Positions 8,186 through 17,365 of a DNA stretch of 64,000 nucleotides are shown piece by piece. The notes under the pieces are model-generated. The model was given only the letters and a program-made list of their open reading frames with translations. It made no database searches and was not told where the DNA came from. A program made the translations under genes and the position numbers. The stretch comes from Marininema mesophilum (lineage in GTDB: Bacteria; Bacillota; Bacilli; Thermoactinomycetales; DSM-45169), in contig NZ_FNNQ01000001.1 of NCBI RefSeq assembly GCF_900106775.1, forward strand, positions 62,001 through 126,000, given 5' to 3'. Every line of letters begins with the position of its first letter. The stretch's first letter is position 1.

Positions 8186-9397
8186 ATGAAAAAAGTAGAA
8201 GTCCGGGACCTAACCAAGATTTTCGGTAGATCCCCCTCAAAAGCACAGAAGCTGTTAGATGAGGGGAAAAGTAAGCAAGACATCCACCGAGAAACTGGGA
8301 TGACCGTCGGCGTGAACCGTGCCAACTTCCACGTCGAAACAGGCGAAGTTTTTGTGATCATGGGGCTCTCTGGTAGCGGAAAGTCAACATTGGTTCGTTT
8401 ATTGAACCGGTTAATTAATCCAACCAGTGGTTCCATTCTTATTGATGAGGAAGATGTCGTTAAAATGAGCGCAGAAGAATTGCGCCGTATGCGCCGAAAT
8501 AAGATGGGAATGGTATTTCAGAAGTTTGCTTTATTTCCCCACCGTACTGTACAAGAAAATGTAGAATATGGATTAGAAATTCAAGGGATTGCACGTCAAG
8601 AACGTGCAGAAAAAGCATTGCAGTCCTTAAAGCTAGTGGGGCTAGGTAGCTATTCTGAAAGCTTCCCTGATCAACTTTCAGGGGGTATGCAACAGCGTGT
8701 AGGCTTAGCGCGTGCCCTAGCAAACGATCCAGACATCCTTTTGATGGACGAAGCTTTTAGCGCCTTGGACCCTTTAATTCGTAAAGATATGCAAGACGAG
8801 CTGCTAGAACTACAAGCCAATATGAAAAAAACGGTTATCTTCATCACCCACGACTTGGACGAAGCGCTTCGTATCGGTGACCGGATCGCACTGATGAAAG
8901 ATGGCTCTATTGTACAAGTGGGTACACCCGAAGAAATCTTGACCAATCCGGCCAACGCCTATGTGGAACGGTTCGTCGAAGACGTGAATCTAACCAAAGT
9001 GCTTACGGCTAGTTCCATCATGAAAAGATCAGAAGTACTCGTCCTAGGCAAAGACGGTCCTCGTGTGGCTTTAAAACGAATGCGTGAAAAGGGAACTTCC
9101 ACCTTGATGGTCGTCGGTCGTGACCGTAAATTTCTCGGGATTCTCACTGCTGAAGAAGCAAAAAAAGCTTTAGATGCTAAGGAAGAAGCATCGGCGCTGG
9201 AGAAGTCTCTTATTACTGATGTGGTAACGGCCTCAGAGGATACGCCTGTCAGCGAACTACTACAACAAATGGCCGAGAAGCAGTTTGCCCAACCGGCAGT
9301 TGTCACCGATGAACAAGGTAAATTACGTGGAGTGGTTGTTCGTGGGTCGATCTTTGCTGCTCTTGCTGGAAATGGAAATGGAGTGAGCACCCAATGA
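8186..9397 (+). CDS. opuAA: Glycine betaine/proline ABC transporter ATP-binding protein
   Basis: The ATPase of an osmoprotectant importer of the OpuA/ProU type. Walker A is GLSGSGKSTLVRLLNR (about residues 60-75), the signature is LSGGMQQRVGLARAL, and Walker B is LLMDEAFSALDPLI. The N-terminal QDIHRETGMTVGVN region is typical of OpuA/ProV. The C-terminal part from about 270 carries two CBS domains, which in OpuA sense ionic strength. The ATG at 8186 follows AAAAGGGGGATTGCA; the upstream TTG at 8168 is part of that leader. It overlaps the next gene by 4 bp (ATGA). Confidence 0.95.
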   Translation: MKKVEVRDLTKIFGRSPSKAQKLLDEGKSKQDIHRETGMTVGVNRANFHVETGEVFVIMGLSGSGKSTLVRLLNRLINPTSGSILIDEEDVVKMSAEELRRMRRNKMGMVFQKFALFPHRTVQENVEYGLEIQGIARQERAEKALQSLKLVGLGSYSESFPDQLSGGMQQRVGLARALANDPDILLMDEAFSALDPLIRKDMQDELLELQANMKKTVIFITHDLDEALRIGDRIALMKDGSIVQVGTPEEILTNPANAYVERFVEDVNLTKVLTASSIMKRSEVLVLGKDGPRVALKRMREKGTSTLMVVGRDRKFLGILTAEEAKKALDAKEEASALEKSLITDVVTASEDTPVSELLQQMAEKQFAQPAVVTDEQGKLRGVVVRGSIFAALAGNGNGVSTQ

Positions 9398-11106
9398 TTC
9401 TGCCTAAAAAAATCCCACTGGATCAATGGATAAATGCGATTGTGAAGTGGTTACAGGACAACCTTACACCCCTGTTTACTTTCATATCAGGGATTATCGA
9501 ACCTACAGTTAACTTTTTCCAATCCGTATTGACTACACCACCTACGTTGGTAGCAATCCTTGCCCTCAGCGTCCTCGTCTGGCTAATCACTCGTCTACGT
9601 ATCGGGATCTACACGCTGGTCGGCTTGTCATTGATTGAGTCATTAGGATATTGGAACGAAAGTGCAGAAACGATCGCCTTGGTTCTTACAGCGACAGCGA
9701 TCTCTATCATCATCGGACTTCCCCTGGGGATCATCGCTACACGGAGCCGCGGAGCACAGAATGTCATCATGCCCTTTTTGGATTTCATGCAGACCATGCC
9801 TGCCTTTGTTTACCTGATTCCTGCAGTATTCTTCTTTTCTCTTGGGACAGTACCAGGCATCATCGCCTCGGTGATCTTCGCGATGCCACCAACGATTCGC
9901 CTAACCAATTTAGGGATCAGACAAGTGGACAGTGAATTGATTGAAGCGGCGGATGCCTTTGGTGCTACCTCGATTCAGAAATTATTTAAAGTACAACTTC
10001 CCTTAGCGAAGACTACGATTATGGCTGGAATTAACCAGACCATTATGCTCTCTCTTTCCATGGTCGTCGTCGCTTCGATGATCGGCGCTGGTGGATTAGG
10101 AACCATCGTGCTACGGGCCATCACTCGCCTTGAAGTAGGCGTCGGGTTTGAAGGCGGTCTTTGTATCGTTGTTATTGCAATTCTTCTGGATCGTATTACT
10201 CAAAGCCTCGCCTCTGAGAAACCCGTCACCAAGGTTGCTTCAATAGGCTGGTTTAGAAATCACTGGCGGGGAGCGGTCGCATCAATTTTGGCCCTTTCGT
10301 TACTAGTATTTCCTGTTACATATCAACCAGAATCCGCTAAAAAGACGGTTACACTCACCTATGTAAACTGGGATTCAGAAGTTGCCAGTTCCAATGTTTT
10401 AAAAGCCGCCCTTGAGCAGGCAGGCTTTAATGTGAAGCTATTGGAAGTAGATCTTGGGCCGATGTTTGCAGGGGTAGCTAGCGGAGCAGCGGATGGGACC
10501 GTAGCTGCTTGGTTACCTGTTCAACATCAGTTGTATGTGGATAAGTATAAAAGTCAAATCAAAGACCTCGGCCCTAACCTTGAGGGCACCACTTTAGGGC
10601 TTGTCGTTCCTTCCTATGTGAAAGCCAACTCGGTTTCTGATATGAAGGGAAGCGAAGGCCAATTCAAAAAAGAAATCATCGGTATTGAAGCAGGCTCCGA
10701 TATGATGAAGCAGACAGAAAAACTGATCAAGGATTATAAACTGGATATGAAGCTAGTAGAAAGTTCCAGTGCAGCGATGGCCGCTACTTTAGAGAAGGCC
10801 TATAAAGCGAAAAAACCCGTTGTTGTCGTTGGATGGAAACCTCACTGGATGTTTGCCAAGATGAAGCTTAAATTCCTCAAAGACCCGAGAAACGAATTTG
10901 GTCAAAAAGAGAAGGTTCACACCATCGTAAATAAAGACCTACAATCCAACAATCCAAAAGCTTACAAGATTATGAACCAGTTTAACTGGGAACCTAAGGA
11001 TATGGAGAAGGTGATGCTCGATATCCGCAATGGTGATTCACCCTCTAAGGCTGCCAAGAACTGGATTAAAGCGAACCCAGAAAAAGTCAAGGAATGGATG
11101 AAGTAA
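9394..11106 (+). CDS. opuABC: Glycine betaine ABC transporter permease fused to substrate-binding protein
   Basis: A 570-residue fusion of membrane permease and substrate-binding domain, as in the two-gene OpuA systems of lactic bacteria and many Bacillales. Residues about 55-270 hold membrane segments with the ABC permease loop (EAADAFGATSIQKLFKVQLP). A further membrane span at about 290-310 anchors the OpuAC-type binding domain (about 320-570), starting TVTLTYVNWDSEVASSNVLK, with ligand-cage tryptophans such as AAWLPVQ and VVGWKPHWMF. ATGA overlap with the ATPase shows tight coupling. The likely substrate is glycine betaine or a related compatible solute. Confidence 0.93.
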   Translation: MILPKKIPLDQWINAIVKWLQDNLTPLFTFISGIIEPTVNFFQSVLTTPPTLVAILALSVLVWLITRLRIGIYTLVGLSLIESLGYWNESAETIALVLTATAISIIIGLPLGIIATRSRGAQNVIMPFLDFMQTMPAFVYLIPAVFFFSLGTVPGIIASVIFAMPPTIRLTNLGIRQVDSELIEAADAFGATSIQKLFKVQLPLAKTTIMAGINQTIMLSLSMVVVASMIGAGGLGTIVLRAITRLEVGVGFEGGLCIVVIAILLDRITQSLASEKPVTKVASIGWFRNHWRGAVASILALSLLVFPVTYQPESAKKTVTLTYVNWDSEVASSNVLKAALEQAGFNVKLLEVDLGPMFAGVASGAADGTVAAWLPVQHQLYVDKYKSQIKDLGPNLEGTTLGLVVPSYVKANSVSDMKGSEGQFKKEIIGIEAGSDMMKQTEKLIKDYKLDMKLVESSSAAMAATLEKAYKAKKPVVVVGWKPHWMFAKMKLKFLKDPRNEFGQKEKVHTIVNKDLQSNNPKAYKIMNQFNWEPKDMEKVMLDIRNGDSPSKAAKNWIKANPEKVKEWMK

Positions 11107-11121
11107 ATCCATAGGAAGATA

Positions 11122-11152
11122 AAAGACCTGTCGTAAATGACAGGTCTTTATT
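11122..11152. terminator. Terminator between opuABC and the MFS gene
   Basis: The stem AAAGACCTGTC / GACAGGTCTTT has loop GTAAAT, then ATTATT. It lies between convergent genes and is nearly symmetrical, so it can serve both. Confidence 0.85.
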
Positions 11153-11159
11153 ATTGCCT

Positions 11160-12470
11160 CTACCCATTCGAGGATAGTACACGGCTCCCTTTTGTTCTGC
11201 TCATATTCTTCTTTAAGCTTTCCTGTTGTCTTACCTGACGGAGCTTAGTCAACACACTCATAAACAAAACGAACCCCGTCAAACACACGGCAACATAAAT
11301 CATCGCCATTCCCCATGAAGGAATTACTGCTCCTAAAGTAATCCCCATCGCCCCAGCCATCTTTCCCCCTTGATGGGATAGATTTCGTACGGCCATATAA
11401 CTCCCCCGTAGATTCTCTTGGGCTAAATCAGCCATTAATGTCTGTTGAACAGGGACATAAGCTAGCTCTCCAAAGGTAAAAGCCAATACTGCTATTAGTA
11501 ATATAATAAGATCATTCGACACCGTAAGCACCGCATAACCCACTGTATAGCTAAGAATACCAAGGGTAAGCACTCGCTGATCCCCATACCTCTTTAGCAA
11601 ACGGGAGACCCAAACCGCTCCTAAGATAACCAGCACGGTATTTTCTAAACGAATCCAACTTCCCATCATCAAACCATCTAGTTGAAATGAGAACCATCCA
11701 TCCCATGATAACTTTTGCACCTCAAATTCATTGCTAATCCGAATCGCTATATAGTTGACCGTTTGACATTCCACTGCATATAGACAAAGGCCAGCGAGCA
11801 ATACACGGACAAAGGGTTTATCTGCCCATACTTTTCGATAAGAGTATAGGAAGCTCCAACCCACCGTAAGTTTCTTCTCTCGTTTCTCTCGCTGGAGTGG
11901 AATCGTCTCTTTTACTTTGACCATTAACAATATCAATGTAAATAAGGAGATTCCTGTTAAACTGAGAAAGAGCTCAAACTTATGCGTATTAAATAAGAGT
12001 CCACCGATTAATGAGCCAAGCGCTATCGATAAGTTAATCGCCCAGTAATTGATGGTGTACAACAGCCGCCGATTTTCTGGGGTGCTTACATCAATCAGCA
12101 TCGCTTCCGCTACTGGATTCATCATCCCCGATGAAATCCCATGAAGCATCATCATCACAAAGGTGAACCATGGGGAGAACCACCAGGGTGAATTGGCTAA
12201 GGCCATCCCTATAAAAGCGATCAGCATAAGGCTTTCTGCTATAACCATCATTTTTTTACGACCGATTAGATCTCCCAAGTGGCCACCCACAAAACCAGCT
12301 ACCATAGCCACTCCCACATTGCTGAGGACGAGGAGACCAGCAAGAGTGGCTCCCATCACATCTGCAAAGTAAATCGCCATAAATGGAAACACCATCGTCC
12401 CCACAATCCGTGTCAAAAAAGAAGTCATGATACGAATGCGAATATTGGGGTGAAAGTTACGAAGTAACAT
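11160..12470 (-). CDS. MFS transporter
   Basis: A 436-residue protein of the major facilitator superfamily with about 12 hydrophobic segments. The loop 2-3 motif GGHLGDLIGRKKMMV (about 62-76) is the canonical MFS signature. A long central loop with the basic stretch LQREKREKKLTVGW separates the two halves. Motif and size resemble the YttB/MDR drug-efflux branch; the substrate cannot be deduced. The ATG follows GAGGAGGCGATCGAG. It is divergent from the SgrR-like regulator with 104 bp between, a layout also seen for E. coli sgrR and the sugar exporter setA, so regulation by that protein is a fair guess. Confidence 0.88.
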   Translation of the reverse strand: MLLRNFHPNIRIRIMTSFLTRIVGTMVFPFMAIYFADVMGATLAGLLVLSNVGVAMVAGFVGGHLGDLIGRKKMMVIAESLMLIAFIGMALANSPWWFSPWFTFVMMMLHGISSGMMNPVAEAMLIDVSTPENRRLLYTINYWAINLSIALGSLIGGLLFNTHKFELFLSLTGISLFTLILLMVKVKETIPLQREKREKKLTVGWSFLYSYRKVWADKPFVRVLLAGLCLYAVECQTVNYIAIRISNEFEVQKLSWDGWFSFQLDGLMMGSWIRLENTVLVILGAVWVSRLLKRYGDQRVLTLGILSYTVGYAVLTVSNDLIILLIAVLAFTFGELAYVPVQQTLMADLAQENLRGSYMAVRNLSHQGGKMAGAMGITLGAVIPSWGMAMIYVAVCLTGFVLFMSVLTKLRQVRQQESLKKNMSRTKGSRVLSSNG

Positions 12471-12574
12471 CTCGATCGCCTCCTCTTTCTACTTACCATT
12501 ATCAGGAGGGAAAAGAGGAACAAAAAGAGAAGTTATCGAAAAGTTATTTCATCTTTTATTTTCGGAGGCACTAC

Positions 12575-14374
12575 ATGAAGGTAACTGAACATTATCTCAC
12601 CATCCGTCTGGCTCATCTAGAGGCGGAAACTCACGTTGAAGTAAAAACATCTCTCAAGAAAATTGTCCAGGTGCTTAACTGTACAAGGCGGAATGCCCAG
12701 GGGGTCTTAAACAAGCTAGAAGAACGGGAATGGATTCGTTGGAAGCCTGGAAGGGGCCGAGGAAATCATTCACAACTTACTTTTTTACGCCCGCTAACTA
12801 CCGTTGTAGAGTCTTACATCGAAGAGCAGTTCGAGCATGGCCGATTCGAAGAAGCGATGACTTTTCTCAATACATTCACCCTACCGCCTCATGCACGTAC
12901 AGCACTTACCGCTAAACTTGGACAGCGTTTTGGCTTTCAAACAGGGGGCTCTACCATGGGAAATCGGCACATTTTACGAATTCCCCGCTATCGTGGATTT
13001 GCAACGATGGATCCTGTTCAAGTTTACACAGCATCAGAATGCCACTTTGTTCGGCAAATGTATGATACCTTGCTCCGCTATCACCCTGCTCGTAAACGAG
13101 TGCTTCCCCATCTGGCCCTTGGTTGGGATACCAAGGACGATATGAAGTGGACATTCTATCTACGCAAGGGAGTCCGATTTCATCATGGCCGTTCTCTCAT
13201 AGCAGAGGATGTTGCCCATACCTTTCAACGTCTTATCGACCCGCAAATTAGCGTTCTCTCTTGGTTGAGCCGCTACCTAGAAAATGTGATCGTCCTGGAT
13301 CCACATACCGTACAGTTTCAATTCAACAGACCCATCCCATTTTTCCCGAGGATCCTGTGCGCAGTTAATACCGCTATCACTCCCTATGATGTAGACATCT
13401 TAACAAAGGCAATCGGCACTGGTCCCTTTGTCATGCGCACTCTTACTGAACAAAAGCTGATTTTAGTAGCCTTCGAGGATTATTTTAATGGGCGAGCTTG
13501 GCTCGATCAGGTAGAAATCCTCCGAGTTCCGAAGGAGATCCATCACACACTTAACTATCAAATGGTCACAGCAGAAACCCAGTACACTGAGGAGGATATC
13601 GAACAAGAGTCAGAGACAATCAAACGATTTCGAAAAAACTCCACTCAAATGCTGATTTTCCACACCAATCTTCCGGGCCCTCAACAAGATCGCTCGTTCC
13701 GAAAAGCCATCCGACTTGCGCTAGATCGACATGCGATGGTTCGAGCGCTTGGTGCGAATCGCCTTTCTCCTGCTAATAGCTTTTTTCCCGACCGGAGTGA
13801 TCCGTCATTCATTCCTTCAGGTACCCTAGCAGAGGCAAAAGAAGCTTTAGCCAAAAGTACATATCAAGGAGAGAAACTCACTCTGATCTACCACTACCCT
13901 TCCCAAGAACAATGGGAGGACATAAGATGGATTCAACAACGATGTGCTCAGATCGGTGTAGCCATTGAATTACTTCATAAACCACTGGAAACATTTAATC
14001 TTGGAAACGTTCAACAAAAAAAAGTGATCGATCAAGGGCATATGTTTATCGTCGATGAAGTATTGGATCAAGAACCGGAAATGAGCCTGTTAATGTTCCT
14101 AGCCATTTCAACCCTTTTACACCAACTTCTTGACTCCGAAAAAAAGGAAATAGCCAGTCATTATATTGACCGATTCATTATGGGGAAAACCTCCGCAGAG
14201 CGAATGGCTATTTGGGGCGAAATAGAAGACTGGTTTCACCGTGATCACCTGTTTCTCTTTCAATATCACCTCAATCGAGAAGCGACCTATCCTAGCTCCT
14301 TGCAAAAGGTTCGCATGGAATCTTTTGGATGGATTGATTTTCGTAAACTATGGGTGAAACCACGTTCACTCTAA
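12575..14374 (+). CDS. SgrR-like transcriptional regulator (HTH plus solute-binding domain)
   Basis: A 599-residue one-component regulator. Residues about 1-115 form an SgrR_N-type DNA-binding domain (LKKIVQVLNCTRRNAQGVLN, then REWIRWKPGRGRGNHSQL). Residues about 160-540 resemble the extracellular-solute-binding family 5 domain: VRQMYDTLLRYHPA, LALGWDTKDDMKWTFYLRKG, VRFHHGRSLIAEDV. There is no signal peptide, so the ligand domain acts in the cytoplasm. In E. coli SgrR responds to sugar-phosphate stress; the ligand here is unknown. It is divergent from the MFS gene and followed by a long palindrome. Confidence 0.88.
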   Translation: MKVTEHYLTIRLAHLEAETHVEVKTSLKKIVQVLNCTRRNAQGVLNKLEEREWIRWKPGRGRGNHSQLTFLRPLTTVVESYIEEQFEHGRFEEAMTFLNTFTLPPHARTALTAKLGQRFGFQTGGSTMGNRHILRIPRYRGFATMDPVQVYTASECHFVRQMYDTLLRYHPARKRVLPHLALGWDTKDDMKWTFYLRKGVRFHHGRSLIAEDVAHTFQRLIDPQISVLSWLSRYLENVIVLDPHTVQFQFNRPIPFFPRILCAVNTAITPYDVDILTKAIGTGPFVMRTLTEQKLILVAFEDYFNGRAWLDQVEILRVPKEIHHTLNYQMVTAETQYTEEDIEQESETIKRFRKNSTQMLIFHTNLPGPQQDRSFRKAIRLALDRHAMVRALGANRLSPANSFFPDRSDPSFIPSGTLAEAKEALAKSTYQGEKLTLIYHYPSQEQWEDIRWIQQRCAQIGVAIELLHKPLETFNLGNVQQKKVIDQGHMFIVDEVLDQEPEMSLLMFLAISTLLHQLLDSEKKEIASHYIDRFIMGKTSAERMAIWGEIEDWFHRDHLFLFQYHLNREATYPSSLQKVRMESFGWIDFRKLWVKPRSL

Positions 14375-14413
14375 TCCAAATGAAAGCTATTTTTTCATTC
14401 CCATTTTCGTTAT

Positions 14414-14459
14414 TGGAACAGGAGTACCCACGAGGATCCTCGTGGGTACTCCTGTTCCA
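14414..14459. repeat. 46-bp perfect palindrome
   Basis: Each 21-bp arm (14414-14434, starting TGGAACAGGAGTACCC) pairs without a mismatch with 14439-14459 around the centre GATC. No T tract follows on either strand, so it is an atypical terminator. It lies 40 bp after the SgrR-like stop and about 90 bp before the start of the ATPase gene. Confidence 0.9.
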
Positions 14460-14547
14460 TGGTATAGCTCCCGATCCTGTGATGCATGGATTCCTCTCCA
14501 AGACTCATACTGAAAGAAAGGTAGACCCGACTGTCGGAGGGATTGCT

Positions 14548-15192
14548 ATGGAGCAGCTTGTATTACGTCAATTTAGCATTGTCAAAAAAGAAAAAAGCTC
14601 CTCTTTTCAAGCCATCGATGCTATTTGGAAAAGAAGTAGCTCTGTCGCACTATATGGGCCATCCGGTACAGGACGTACAAGCTGGTTACTTGCACTAGGA
14701 GGTCTTATGGCACCTACCCATGGTGAAGTCTTGCTCGAAGGAAAAGGTGGGACCCGCCCGCCTAAAGCTCGTGACATCGGAATTGGACCTATTCGTGACC
14801 TGATCCCCCTTTTTCCTACACTCACCATCGAAGAACATATCAAGATGCAAATTCGCCTTTTTCGTGCTGGATCCATCCAGAAACGCACCGATCAGCTTTT
14901 ACAGGATTGGCAACTTTCTCATGTAAGCCATCAACGGGTGAAAGATGTGGATCGCCATCTGCAAACGAGAGTAGGCATCGCCGTTGCGATTGCCCATCAT
15001 CCTTACATACTTCTGCTCGATGATCCCGAAGAAGGCATGACAGGAAGTGAGTGGAGACACCCTTGGGGGGATTTAATGAGAGAAATCCAGCAACACTCTC
15101 TATTGTTGATTACCACAACCATGCGCGATGATACGGTATCCAACTGTGATTATATGCTCGATTTCTCTCAAACAACGGAGGCCTTCCAATGA
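14548..15192 (+). CDS. Degenerate ABC-type ATPase paired with YhgE-like protein
   Basis: A 214-residue protein with the outline of an ABC ATPase but altered active-site motifs. Walker A reads GPSGTGRTS, with Arg in place of the invariant Lys. The LSGGQ signature is replaced by the stretch DRHLQTRVGIAVAIAHHP. Walker B reads ILLLDDPEEGM, with Asp where the catalytic Glu is expected. The ATG at 14548 is chosen because GGAGGG lies 6 nt upstream; the open frame continues to 14350 across the palindrome but that part is not ABC-like. Its stop overlaps the start of the YhgE-like gene (ATGA), so the two are probably partners. It may bind nucleotide weakly or act as a structural subunit. Confidence 0.8.
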   Translation: MEQLVLRQFSIVKKEKSSSFQAIDAIWKRSSSVALYGPSGTGRTSWLLALGGLMAPTHGEVLLEGKGGTRPPKARDIGIGPIRDLIPLFPTLTIEEHIKMQIRLFRAGSIQKRTDQLLQDWQLSHVSHQRVKDVDRHLQTRVGIAVAIAHHPYILLLDDPEEGMTGSEWRHPWGDLMREIQQHSLLLITTTMRDDTVSNCDYMLDFSQTTEAFQ

Positions 15193-17159
15193 CCCCATGG
15201 ACGATCACTCAAACAGAATGGCGACGCGTATATCGCAATAAGATCGCCCGCCTTGGCCTGATCGCTGTCATCCTAATTCCACTGTTATATAGTGGGCTTT
15301 ATCTGTATGCCTTTTGGGATCCCTACGGTTCACTAGAACGCCTCCCTGTCGCCCTCGTCAACGATGATGAAGGAGGAACAAAAGATGGGGAAACCATTCA
15401 CTACGGAAAAGATTTTGTAAAGAGCATAAAAAAGGATGTCGATCTTGAATGGCACGAAACGAATAATGAGACAGCAATACGGGGTGTAAAGGGGGGGGAT
15501 TATTACTTAGTTGTACGCGTCCCCCCCAACTTCACCAAGGATATCCTCTCAGTAGAAGGGGACAACCCACGTTCTGCTCAACTCCTCTTCACTCTTAACG
15601 AAGGAAAAAACTACATCACCACGCAAATATCTCGCCGATTAGAAGCGCAAATTCGGGAAGAAGTAAGTAACCAATTTACGCGTGAATATGTCCAAAACCT
15701 CCTTAACATCGTGGGGAAATCAAGAGGAGGAATCAACGAAGCAGCTCAAGCCGCTGAAAAACTTGCCGATGGAGCGGAAAATTTGGATCAAGGGATTCAA
15801 CGATTAAAAACGGGGACGAACGAAGCTGCATCCGCGGCCAAACAATTAGCAGAAGCTGCCGGTCAAATGGAAACAGGAATCCATAAACTGTCCCAAGGTT
15901 TGACCCAATTGGACCAGGAAGTATCGGGGATTACCAAAAAAGCTCAAAATGCAAAAGCACTCATTCGTGGCTCCAAAGAGGCACGTGATTTACAACAACT
16001 TCGCGCCCAGCTCTCCACGATCCAGCAGAAATTTTCTCAACTTCGCTCCCAAGAAGAAAAGATCCGTAACAACCTTGAATCCCTTTCGCAAAATAATCCC
16101 CAACTAGAATCAGATCCTTCTTATCAAGAGGCCATGGATCAAATGCAAAAATGGGAGACAGCTTCTTCCTCCATCGAAGACCCTCTAAATCAGGTAGGAA
16201 AACTCCTTCCTCAATTATTATCGGGTGATATGAATCCTTTGACGATAGCTACACAAATTAAGAAATTGACCACTTCCATCCATCTCTTAGCACAGGGAGC
16301 ACAAAAACTAGAAAAAGGAGCTACTCAATTAAACAAGGGTGCGAAACAACTCTCCTCAGGAATGAGTAAACTCGTCTCGGGGATGAATGAATTATCAAAT
16401 GGGGCAAAAAAATTATCCTCTGGTAACCGTTTGTTAGCTAAAAAACTTTCTCAGGCTGTTGCCAACGCAAAGGCTCCATCAGATAAACTGGCACCCGTCT
16501 TCTCGGAGCCCGTAAAGACAAAGGAGAAACGCCTTTTTCCAATTAAGCAATATGGGACAGGGCTTGCTCCCTACTTCCTACCTTTATCCCTTTGGGTAGG
16601 GAGCCTCATGATTTTTTTCATCATCCCCCATCAAGATACGCGTTGGAAGCTAGTTCCTCATCCACCCGCGTTCACTGCAGTAGGTAAGTATCTCTCTATT
16701 TTACCAATCGGTCTGTTACAGGCGATCATCACAGGGACAGTCATCCATCTGGGGCTTGGCCTTCCCTTGCGCTCCACTTTCGCCTTTTATGCTTATCTTA
16801 TTTTAATTGCATGGATGTCCGCTTCCATCATTGGTTTTTTATTAACCGTATGTGGTAGTGGCCCTGGACGTTTGCTGGCTGTCATCGTGTTGATCCTGCA
16901 GCTGATCTCCAGTGGTGGCACCTTTCCCATCGAACTAACACCGGGGCCCATCCAAATTATCCACCCTTTTTTACCCATGACCTATGGCGTAAATGGCTTA
17001 CGTGATGTGATTGCATTGGACAACCCCACTGGTATCCGGAATTCCTTTCTCGTACTCGTCGCCTTCTGGCTAGCTACACTCATAGGATGGATTTCCCTGC
17101 AACGAAAACAATTCTCCCCCAAGGATCTAAACAAACCGGATCGCTTAGAATCCTCATAA
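15189..17159 (+). CDS. YhgE/Pip-family membrane protein
   Basis: A 656-residue membrane protein of the YhgE/Pip family. One membrane segment at about 20-42 is followed by the family region VALVNDDEGGTKDGETIHYGK and a long extracytoplasmic stretch. Residues about 185-430 carry repeated L-x-x-G-x-x-x-L patterns (AEKLADGAENLDQGIQRLK, GAQKLEKGATQLNKGAKQL), predicting long helices. The C-terminal 200 residues hold five or six spans (ABC-2-like). Related proteins include phage receptors and accessory factors of ESX/type VII secretion loci; no WXG100 or EssC gene is present here. Partnered with the overlapping ATPase-like gene. Transport role is inference. Confidence 0.88.
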   Translation: MTPWTITQTEWRRVYRNKIARLGLIAVILIPLLYSGLYLYAFWDPYGSLERLPVALVNDDEGGTKDGETIHYGKDFVKSIKKDVDLEWHETNNETAIRGVKGGDYYLVVRVPPNFTKDILSVEGDNPRSAQLLFTLNEGKNYITTQISRRLEAQIREEVSNQFTREYVQNLLNIVGKSRGGINEAAQAAEKLADGAENLDQGIQRLKTGTNEAASAAKQLAEAAGQMETGIHKLSQGLTQLDQEVSGITKKAQNAKALIRGSKEARDLQQLRAQLSTIQQKFSQLRSQEEKIRNNLESLSQNNPQLESDPSYQEAMDQMQKWETASSSIEDPLNQVGKLLPQLLSGDMNPLTIATQIKKLTTSIHLLAQGAQKLEKGATQLNKGAKQLSSGMSKLVSGMNELSNGAKKLSSGNRLLAKKLSQAVANAKAPSDKLAPVFSEPVKTKEKRLFPIKQYGTGLAPYFLPLSLWVGSLMIFFIIPHQDTRWKLVPHPPAFTAVGKYLSILPIGLLQAIITGTVIHLGLGLPLRSTFAFYAYLILIAWMSASIIGFLLTVCGSGPGRLLAVIVLILQLISSGGTFPIELTPGPIQIIHPFLPMTYGVNGLRDVIALDNPTGIRNSFLVLVAFWLATLIGWISLQRKQFSPKDLNKPDRLESS

Positions 17160-17320
17160 CCAATTGAATGGGCCCTAACCGCCACCAGAGATAAGTATAG
17201 CCATCTGTTTATTTTTAGACTGCTTCACATTGAACTAGCCAGAAAGATACTACGTTCTACCATAAAAAAAGGAACTAGGATCCATCTATGGAAGGGCCAT
17301 CCTTCTGTATAGAGTGAGTA

Positions 17321-17362
17321 AAAAATGAGTAGCTGGGTTTTACACCAGCTACTCATTTGTTT
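17321..17362. terminator. Terminator between the YhgE-like gene and ftsY
   Basis: The 14-bp stem AAATGAGTAGCTGG / CCAGCTACTCATTT has loop GTTTTACA and A/T runs on both sides, placed between convergent genes. The preceding 160 bp (17160-17320) show nothing recognisable. Confidence 0.88.
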
Positions 17363-17365
17363 TAA

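Noticed and set aside
14350..14547. N-terminal extension of the degenerate ATPase
   Set aside because: Runs through the 46-bp palindrome, lacks a ribosome-binding site and similarity; start at 14548 preferred.
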